NCBI GenBank assembly: GCA_910587345.1
Contig: CAJUKH010000008.1
Coordinates: 1 to 37,874, forward strand
Source of the DNA: an uncultured Oscillospiraceae bacterium
GTDB taxonomy: Bacteria; Bacillota; Clostridia; Oscillospirales; Oscillospiraceae
Length of the DNA stretch: 37,874 nt
Direction of reading: 5' to 3'
The notes under the pieces are model-generated. The model saw only the letters and a program-made list of their open reading frames with translations, ran no database searches and was not told the DNA's origin. This document shows, one piece after another, positions 32,298-37,874 of the stretch. A program made the translations under genes and the position numbers. Position 1 is the stretch's first letter, and each line of letters starts with the position of its first letter.

Positions 32298-33638
32298 ATG
32301 GAAGAGAGAGCATCATCCACTAAAAACCTGAAGCGGGTGCTGGGGTTTGGTGACCTGATGGGGGTGGCTTTCGGCTACATTATCGGCGCCGGCATCATGA
32401 CGCTGCTGGGATCGGCCATTGCCATGACGGGCCGCAGCGTGCCCTTTGCTTTTTTGATGGCCGCCGTGATCACCATCTGCCAGTTTTTGCCCACCATTAT
32501 CACCGCCGGCACCGTCCGGCTCCGGGGCGGGAGCTATACCATGGTGGCCATGCTCTGCGGCAAGCAGCTGGCGGGGACACAGGTGATCATCTTTCTGTTT
32601 CAGAGTATGTCCATGGCCATGTACACCCTGTCCTTCGGCAGCTATTTCTGCTCCCTGTTCGGCCTGCCCGCCGTTTACGAGCGGTTCATCGGCTTTGGGG
32701 TGCTGACGCTGCTCTACGCCGTGAACCTGATGGGGGTGGATAAGTTCGCCAAGACCCAGCGGGTCATTTCGGCCACCCTGATTTTGGCGCTGGGGCTTTT
32801 TGCCGGTTTCGGCATGGGGAAAATACAGCCGGGCTATTTTGCCTCGGAAGGCTTTTTTACCGGCGGCGTGTTCGGCTTTCTTCAGGCGGCGGGGATGCTC
32901 ACCTTTGCCCTGGGCGGCGGCTCCGGCGTGGTGAGCCTGTCCGCCGAGGCCAAGAACCCCACCAGGGACATCCCCCTGGTGGCCATCATCTCCACCGTTG
33001 TGGTGGCGGTCATTTATGCTCTGGTGGGCTTTGTTGGGGCGGGGGTGCTGCCGGTGGAGGAGGTAGCCGGGCAAAACCTGACGGTGGTGGCCTCGGTGGT
33101 CATGCCGAAGTTTGCCTATGTGTTCTTTGTGGCCTGCGGCGCCGGGCTGGCCCTGGTATCCCCCATCAACGGGCAGCTGGCCACCGGTCCGAGGCCGGTG
33201 ATGCAGATGTGCGATGACGGCTGGCTGCCCCGGAAGCTGGCCACCCTCAATAAAAACGGTTCCCCCTGGGTCATCCAGACCTGGCTTTATGTGATGGGGG
33301 CTTTGGCCACCTTTGCCAACTTGAGTGTGTCCACGCTGGTGAGCCTGTCCATTGTGGCCGGCGGATTTATCAGCGTGTGCATGAACCTCTGCGTCATGCG
33401 CCTGCCCGTGGTCTGCCCTGAGGAGTGGGGCGCCTCCAAATTCAAACTGCCCAAACCGCTGCTGGTACTGGCCTGCCTCATCGGGGGCGGAGCTTCGGCC
33501 TTCAACGTGTTTATCAACGCCCGGAATCTGACCCCGGCACTGCTGGGACTCAACGTGGTAGTGGTAATAGGGGCGCTGTGCTTCGGGGTTCTCCGGGGCC
33601 GCCGTGTGGAGATGGAGATCAGCTATGAAAAAGCGTAA
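32298..33638 (+). CDS. APC-superfamily amino acid permease, paralogue 1
   Basis: 446 aa, about 12 transmembrane helices. The first helix has the APC glycine motif IIGAGIM (29-35) after LGFGDLMGVAFG. Other family marks are EAKNPTRDIPLVAI (helix 6 region) and GAGVLPVEEVAGQN. The segment MCDDGWLPRKLATLNKNGSPW is the cytoplasmic hydrophilic loop common to amino acid permeases. It exchanges or imports amino acids or their derivatives using a cation gradient; specificity unknown. GAGAGGAAGAAAA lies before ATG. It is a paralogue of the protein at 35832, with which it shares these motifs. Confidence 0.88.
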   Translation: MEERASSTKNLKRVLGFGDLMGVAFGYIIGAGIMTLLGSAIAMTGRSVPFAFLMAAVITICQFLPTIITAGTVRLRGGSYTMVAMLCGKQLAGTQVIIFLFQSMSMAMYTLSFGSYFCSLFGLPAVYERFIGFGVLTLLYAVNLMGVDKFAKTQRVISATLILALGLFAGFGMGKIQPGYFASEGFFTGGVFGFLQAAGMLTFALGGGSGVVSLSAEAKNPTRDIPLVAIISTVVVAVIYALVGFVGAGVLPVEEVAGQNLTVVASVVMPKFAYVFFVACGAGLALVSPINGQLATGPRPVMQMCDDGWLPRKLATLNKNGSPWVIQTWLYVMGALATFANLSVSTLVSLSIVAGGFISVCMNLCVMRLPVVCPEEWGASKFKLPKPLLVLACLIGGGASAFNVFINARNLTPALLGLNVVVVIGALCFGVLRGRRVEMEISYEKA

Positions 33639-33662
33639 ATAACGGCCTTACGGCGAAAAGGG

Positions 33663-33694
33663 GCAGCCCCGGTCGGAATACCGACCGGGGCTGC
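33663..33694. terminator. Hairpin after the first APC permease gene
   Basis: The 14-bp stem gcagccccggtcgg (33663-33676) and ccgaccggggctgc (33681-33694) with a 4-nt loop. There is no clear U-tract, so its efficiency is uncertain. Confidence 0.7.
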
Positions 33695-33768
33695 TGTGCA
33701 AGATAGCCAAAAACCACAACGTCAATTTGTGAAAGCCGCCAAAGTTGTCAAAACAATACAAATTCCCC

Positions 33769-33796
33769 TTGACGTATGGCGGAAAAGTTATATAAT
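33769..33796 (+). promoter_or_regulatory. Distal promoter of the MalY/PatB gene
   Basis: TTGACG (33769-33774), a 16-bp spacer and TATAAT (33791-33796). Confidence 0.65.
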
Positions 33797-33965
33797 AAAA
33801 GTATAATTAAGCTGCTTAATCATAGAAACTGCCGGCACTAAGGAATGTGAAGCCACGGCAGCAGAACTGACAGCAGGGGGCCGCCTTTCTGAAAAGAGAG
33901 TTTATCTATTTTGCATAATTTCAGATGCGGAATTTGATGAAAAGGTAGAAATATCCTCTAAGCCC

Positions 33966-33994
33966 TTGACGGTGAAATCTTTTCCTGATACAAT
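33966..33994 (+). promoter_or_regulatory. Proximal promoter of the MalY/PatB gene
   Basis: TTGACG (33966-33971), a 17-bp spacer and TACAAT (33989-33994), about 120 bp before the start codon. Confidence 0.65.
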
Positions 33995-34114
33995 CAAGGT
34001 GCTAACAGGTAGAAATGACCCTACATAGCCCCACAGGCGGCTTTGGACCGCAAAAATTGTTGCATTGCGGGGACCGTTCCCGCTGCAAAATATAAATGAA
34101 AGAGGTCGAACATA

Positions 34115-35323
34115 ATGGGCAAGTACAATTTTGGTTCTATGGACTTTATCGCTTCCCGTGAGGGCACCTGGACCAACGCTGTGGACCGTATCCCCATCCC
34201 CGGCGCCACCATCAAGGAGGGCTTCTCCAAGATCCCCATGTGGGTCGCCGATATGAACGTCCCCACCTACGAGGGCATTCCCGCCGCTATCATTGAGCGT
34301 GCCAAGCAGCCCCACTACGGCTACTTCTATCAGCCCAAGGAGTACTTCGACGCCATCATCAACTGGCAGAAGACCCGTAACGGCATTGATCTGAAGCCCG
34401 AGAACATCGGCTATGAGAACGGCGTTCTGGGCGGCGTTGTCTCCGCTCTGAACATCTTCCTGCGGAAAGGTGATAACGTGCTGCTGCACAGCCCCACCTA
34501 CATCGGCTTCACCGGCTGTATCACCAACAACGGCTACAAGATCATCCACAGCCCCCTGTACCGTGACGCCGAGGGCATTTGGCGCATGGACTACGAGGAC
34601 ATGGAGAAGAAGATCGTGGAGAACAAGATCCACGCCACCGTGTTCTGCAACCCCCACAACCCCTCCGGCCGTGTCTGGACCAAGGAGGAGATCGAGAAGG
34701 CTTTCGCCATCTTCAAGAAGCACGACGTTATGGTCGTTGCCGACGAGATTTGGTCTGACCTGATCCTGAAGGGCCACAAGTTCGTCTCCACCGCCAATGT
34801 CAACGAGGATGCCCGTATGCGGACCATCACCATCTCCGCTCCCTCCAAGACCTTCAACCTGGCCGGTTTTGTCGGTTCTTACCGGATGGTCTACAATCCC
34901 AAGCTCATCGACCAGATGAACAAGGAGACCAGCCTGAGCCACTACGACAGCATGAACGTGCTGTGGATGCACTCCCTGATGGGCGCTTATGATCAGGGCG
35001 GCATGGAGTGGGTCGACGAGCTGTGCGACCTGCTGACTCAGAATGTTGACCACGCTTACAAGGTCCTGACCGAGAAGGTCAAGGGCGTGAAGCTGGCCAA
35101 GCCTGAGGGCACCTACCTGCTGTACCTCGACTGCACCGAGTGGCTCGAGGAGCACAACATGACCATCGAGGAGCTGCAGCGCAAGGGCGTTGAGTACGGT
35201 GTGGTGTGGCAGGATGGCCGTCCCTTCCACGGCCCCAACTCCATCCGTATCAACCTGGCTCTGTCTCACGACGCCGTTGTCGAGGCTTTCGATCGTCTGG
35301 ACAAGTATGTCTTCAACGCCTAA
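34115..35323 (+). CDS. MalY/PatB-family PLP-dependent C-S lyase or aminotransferase
   Basis: 402 aa. Fold-type I PLP enzyme of the MalY/PatB group, which cleaves the C-S bond of cystathionine or cysteine S-conjugates, giving pyruvate, ammonia and a thiol. Visible motifs: MWVADMNVPTYEGI (42-55, N-terminal MalY block), FCNPHNPSGRVWT (190s, cofactor contact), VVADEIWSDL (Asp of PLP pyridine N) and SAPSKTFNLAG with the PLP Lys245. AAAGAGG precedes the ATG. Codon use is richer in CGT, GCT and GTC than in most neighbours, as in a highly expressed gene. It is flanked by two APC permeases and preceded by two promoters. Aminotransferase activity cannot be excluded. Confidence 0.88.
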   Translation: MGKYNFGSMDFIASREGTWTNAVDRIPIPGATIKEGFSKIPMWVADMNVPTYEGIPAAIIERAKQPHYGYFYQPKEYFDAIINWQKTRNGIDLKPENIGYENGVLGGVVSALNIFLRKGDNVLLHSPTYIGFTGCITNNGYKIIHSPLYRDAEGIWRMDYEDMEKKIVENKIHATVFCNPHNPSGRVWTKEEIEKAFAIFKKHDVMVVADEIWSDLILKGHKFVSTANVNEDARMRTITISAPSKTFNLAGFVGSYRMVYNPKLIDQMNKETSLSHYDSMNVLWMHSLMGAYDQGGMEWVDELCDLLTQNVDHAYKVLTEKVKGVKLAKPEGTYLLYLDCTEWLEEHNMTIEELQRKGVEYGVVWQDGRPFHGPNSIRINLALSHDAVVEAFDRLDKYVFNA

Positions 35324-35365
35324 TTTCAAGGCAGAAGAATTATTACAGCGTCAAGCAAAGCAACA

Positions 35366-35398
35366 AAAGCACCCGGGCGATCGCCCGGGTGCTTTTTT
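35366..35398. terminator. Terminator of the MalY/PatB gene
   Basis: A 26-bp perfect palindrome agcacccgggcga/tcgcccgggtgct (35368-35393) flanked by A and T runs. Confidence 0.9.
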
Positions 35399-35831
35399 AT
35401 GCAGGCTGCAGGCAAAGGGTGGAAAGGCAAGGAAAGCCTGAAGGGGAGAACGGGGTAAGGGCCGCAGGCAGAGGAGAGGGATACCGTGCCCAAGGGCAAT
35501 CGCCAGAATTCGGCCGGTTCAATGTTTTTTGGTTATAAAAGCCCTTGATGATAAAAAGGAATATACAAAAAAGGCATAAAAAGCAGAAAGAAAATTGCAA
35601 AAATGTATTAAGAAACGCTTGTGTCTTTTCAACAAATATGGTAAAATTACCAATGTAAAGTTGGACTATTTGTCGAAGGCAAGAGAGAACGCAAAAGGCA
35701 GAAGCGCCGGCGCTTTTTGGTTGTCCATTTTTGTGGACAACCAAAAATATCTCTTTTCTCCGAAAAATAGTTCAGCGGAAGAAGAAACTGGTTTCTGTGA
35801 TCGAAAAATGAGAAAAGAGGAGGAATTACTT
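35399..35831 (+). promoter_or_regulatory. Long leader of the second APC permease gene
   Basis: About 430 bp, no gene. A likely promoter is TTGTGT/TAAAAT (35619-35647, 17-bp spacer). Downstream is a 12-bp palindrome AGCGCCGGCGCT (35703-35714) and a perfect 14-bp inverted repeat, TTTTTGGTTGTCCA / TGGACAACCAAAAA (35714-35727, 35734-35747) with a 6-nt loop, about 85 bases before the start codon. It could be an operator or an RNA hairpin in the leader. Confidence 0.55.
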
Positions 35832-37178
35832 ATGGCAGAGCAAGGTAGCTCTACAAAACAACTTGTCCCTACCCTTGGGTTTGGCGACCTGATGGGCGCA
35901 GCGGTTGGCCAGATCATCGGTGCAGGCATCATGTCTCTGATGCCTGCCGCCATTGAGAACACCGGCCGTTCCGTGTTCCTGTCCTTCCTGGTTGCAGCTG
36001 TTCTGACCTGCTGCACCGCCATCCCCGCCATCTTCATCACCAGCGTGGTGAAGCTCCGCGGCGGCATCTACACCCAGCTGCACATGGTGGGCGGCGACCT
36101 GGCCGCCGGCATGTATGTTATCATCTATGTTATGAGCAACATGTCCATCTCCATGTACGGCCTGTCCCTGGCCAGCTATCTGACCGACCTGTTCCAAATC
36201 GATGCATCCTATGATAAGTGGATCGCTCTGGTCATTCTGACTGCCTTCCTGATCCTGAACCTGATCGGCCTGGACGTGTTCGCCAAGGTCCAGAACCTGC
36301 TGGTCATTATCCTGATCGGCTCTCTGATCATGTTCGGCGTGGCTGGCTTCGGCAAGGTGAGCTGGGGTACCTACTTCCAGCCCGACGAGTACTGGATGCC
36401 CAACGGCGTCATGGGTATGCTGGAGTCCGGCGGCCTGCTGGTGTTCGCCACTGGCGGCGCTACCACCATCCTGAGCTATGGCGCTGAGGCCAAGAATCCC
36501 ACCCGGGATATGCCTCTGGTCATCGTTATCTCCACTCTGGCCGTGGCTGTTATGTACGCTTTCCTGTCCTGTGTGGCCGCCGGTGTGCTGCCCTATGAGC
36601 AGGTTGCCGGCAAGAACCTGACCGTGGTGGCGGATGCGATTCTGCCCAAGGCTCTCTACTATGTCTTCATTATTGGCGGTGCCGGCTGCGCTCTGGCTTC
36701 CACCCTGAACAACTCTCTGGCATCCAAGCCCAAGCCCATTATGCAGATGTGTGACGACGGCTGGCTGCCCCAGTCTTTCGCCGCTCTGAACAAGAAGAAG
36801 GTGCCCTGGAAGATCCAGATCTTCCTGTACATCGTGGCCGTTATTTGTACCGTTTCCGGTCTGTCCATTGCCATTCTGGGCAACATGACCCAGGTGGCCT
36901 CCGCTGTGTCCAACGTGATCATTGCCTGGGGTACCATGCGTATCCCCAAGCTGGTCCCCGAGGCCTGGGAGAAGAGCAAGTTCAAGGTGCCCCAGGGCGT
37001 GCTGAATGTGCTGTGCGTCCTCGGCGCCTGCGGCGCCGCCTTCAACGGCTATCTGAACATCAAGAAGCTGGACACCAACCTGATCATCTTCAATGTGGTT
37101 CTGATTGGTGCGTCCTTCATCTTCGGTTATGTCCGGTCCAAGACCGTGCATCCCGAGCCCTCTTACGAGGTCATGTAA
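35832..37178 (+). CDS. APC-superfamily amino acid permease, paralogue 2
   Basis: 448 aa from the ATG at 35832, with GAGGAGG upstream; the open frame extends 237 bases further but crosses the leader inverted repeat. About 12 transmembrane helices. Motifs: LGFGDLMGAAVGQIIGAGIM (helix 1), GAEAKNPTRDMPLV, AAGVLPYEQVAGKNLTVVAD and MCDDGWLPQSFAALN. These match paralogue 1, so the two permeases arose by duplication around the lyase gene. Likely imports an amino acid or S-conjugate. Codon use is rich in CTG, GTC and ATC, fitting strong expression. Confidence 0.88.
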   Translation: MAEQGSSTKQLVPTLGFGDLMGAAVGQIIGAGIMSLMPAAIENTGRSVFLSFLVAAVLTCCTAIPAIFITSVVKLRGGIYTQLHMVGGDLAAGMYVIIYVMSNMSISMYGLSLASYLTDLFQIDASYDKWIALVILTAFLILNLIGLDVFAKVQNLLVIILIGSLIMFGVAGFGKVSWGTYFQPDEYWMPNGVMGMLESGGLLVFATGGATTILSYGAEAKNPTRDMPLVIVISTLAVAVMYAFLSCVAAGVLPYEQVAGKNLTVVADAILPKALYYVFIIGGAGCALASTLNNSLASKPKPIMQMCDDGWLPQSFAALNKKKVPWKIQIFLYIVAVICTVSGLSIAILGNMTQVASAVSNVIIAWGTMRIPKLVPEAWEKSKFKVPQGVLNVLCVLGACGAAFNGYLNIKKLDTNLIIFNVVLIGASFIFGYVRSKTVHPEPSYEVM

Positions 37179-37224
37179 GAAACAGATTCTCTTTTGTTGA
37201 GAACTTGAAACCGGAATCTTCCCG

Positions 37225-37262
37225 ACGCCCGTCCTCCGAAGGGAGGACGGGCGTTTCTTTTG
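37225..37262 (+). terminator. Terminator of the second APC permease gene
   Basis: The 13-bp stem acgcccgtcctcc (37225-37237) and ggaggacgggcgt (37242-37254), loop gaag, then ttctttt. Confidence 0.9.
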
Positions 37263-37874
37263 GAGGGGAGGAGGGGGGAACGCCAAGACGTTCTTTTAAT
37301 GCCGAGAAAGGGCAAGCATTTTGCGATGAACGGGGAGCGTGTCCCTTGCGGGTATTGTCCGTCCGGCGGAAGGACCTCATAAATTTGTCTTTCTCTTCGG
37401 CGAAAAGGGGCTCCTTCTCGACTTTGTTGGTTGCGGCCGGCCCAGCCGAGGGCCACAGCCCGGTTGTTGGGGGCTTTACCGCCTTACGGATGGGGGTGGC
37501 CCTTGAGGGTAAAACCGCCTTTTCTTTTGTGGGAAAGCGGGAAGTTTTTATTTTGCAGTTGGTTTTTGCCTGCCCAGCTGGGGCCAAAACCGCTTTTTCT
37601 TTTGCACTGCAAAAGAAAAAGCGGTTCTGGACTCCGAAAAAGAAAAGGTAGACCAGTGGAAATCTTGGGGTGGTACGATACAACCAGACGTTGGATTTGT
37701 ACTGCTATGGTATCCCTCGGGTGAGGGACTTTAGGGTATCCCTTTTGTTTCCGGCGGCTTGCGTTTGAGCGACCCGTGGTCCCTCTTGCGCCACTGCCGT
37801 TGAGGGGGTGGAATACTGTACCACGTCCGTTGGTATCCACGCCGCCTGGGTGGGCGGTAGCAGTCGGTAGGCGA
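37263..37874. other. Non-coding tail with dispersed repeats
   Basis: No credible gene up to the window end. 37270-37480 consists of short intergenic pieces and 37480-37845 is copy B of the repeat listed separately. The window edge cuts the region. Confidence 0.6.
37480..37845 (-). repeat. Dispersed intergenic repeat, copy B
   Basis: Inverted relative of 7390-7660. It contains a perfect 19-bp inverted repeat with a one-base spacer (37588-37606, 37608-37626), longer than the arm in copy A. On the minus strand the part near 37740-37810 also shares a core (ttccacc, gcaagagggacca) with the 296-bp units at the left edge, so all belong to one repeat family. No conserved ORF. Confidence 0.75.

Larger units (their letters stand above)
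33695..34114 (+). other. Long untranslated region with two promoters before the MalY/PatB gene
   Basis: About 420 bp without a credible ORF. A first promoter, TTGACG/TATAAT, lies at 33769-33796 and a second, TTGACG/TACAAT with 17-bp spacer, at 33966-33994. Between them is A/T-rich to mixed sequence with a short GC-rich part (33825-33885, ggcactaaggaatg to gggggccgcc). I tried to fit it to T-box, SAM and cobalamin leaders without success. Confidence 0.5.

Noticed and set aside
33800..34114. T-box, SAM or cobalamin riboswitch before the C-S lyase
   Set aside because: No T-box GGTGGNACC block, no SAM core and no complete B12 box could be lined up.
1..37874. tRNA, rRNA, insertion sequence, prophage or integrase
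   Set aside because: No cloverleaf, rRNA segment, transposase or recombinase motif was seen on either strand.

Overview
The window reads as chromosomal DNA of a GC-rich Clostridia member, probably a gut Oscillospiraceae of the Flavonifractor/Lawsonibacter type. This is inferred from gene content, not from any search. The supporting marks are an rplU-prp-rpmA operon with the Prp-cleavable L27 leader, DUF1836 and DUF3783 proteins, SGNH/DUF4358 pairs, strong AGGAGG ribosome sites and many GC-rich hairpin terminators. I see no transposase, integrase, phage gene, rRNA, tRNA or CRISPR array.

Layout. 1-1010 is a tandem array of a 296-bp non-coding unit with conserved hairpins. 1098-2465 (minus) is an AbgB-like M20 amidohydrolase, divergent from a DUF1836 regulator (2688), an unknown protein (3232) and a frame-broken remnant (4003-4189). 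4224-7134 is a tight run of prmA, a metallophosphoesterase and a lipoprotein. 7135-7950 is repeat-rich non-coding DNA with a G-quadruplex-like tract. 8029-10379 is rplU-prp-rpmA followed by obgE. 10610-14659 (minus) is a six-gene operon: split ThrE-type exporter, YjjG-like HAD phosphatase, two SGNH hydrolases and a DUF4358 lipoprotein. DUF3783 and nitroreductase genes follow (minus).

16090-18570 (plus) holds a large FAM20/PI-kinase/HipA-like predicted kinase, a CatA-type chloramphenicol acetyltransferase and a 39-codon ORF. Next on minus come an aldo/keto reductase, a HELGH metalloprotease-like protein with a likely 3' frameshift, and NrnA. 21668-24301 (plus) encodes an unusual zinc ribbon - triple repeat - KAP NTPase protein. 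rlmD (minus) closes this part.

25868-37178 (plus) looks like an amino-acid/peptide conjugate utilisation region: a MarR regulator, an acidic-tailed membrane protein, a YfcC-family carrier, a 59-aa membrane protein, two tandem M20 hydrolases, a peroxiredoxin-like protein, an APC permease, a MalY/PatB C-S lyase and a second APC permease. Each unit has its own promoter and terminator, so it is a neighbourhood rather than one operon. My inference is that N-acylated or peptide-bound (possibly sulfur) amino acids are imported, hydrolysed by the M20 enzymes and, for cysteine conjugates, cleaved by the lyase. The window ends in a dispersed repeat that is an inverted relative of the one near 7.5 kb.

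The best candidates for something undescribed are the kinase-like protein (16090-17802), the zinc-ribbon/KAP protein (21668-24301), the 296-bp hairpin array and the triple-hairpin leader of the YfcC carrier gene.
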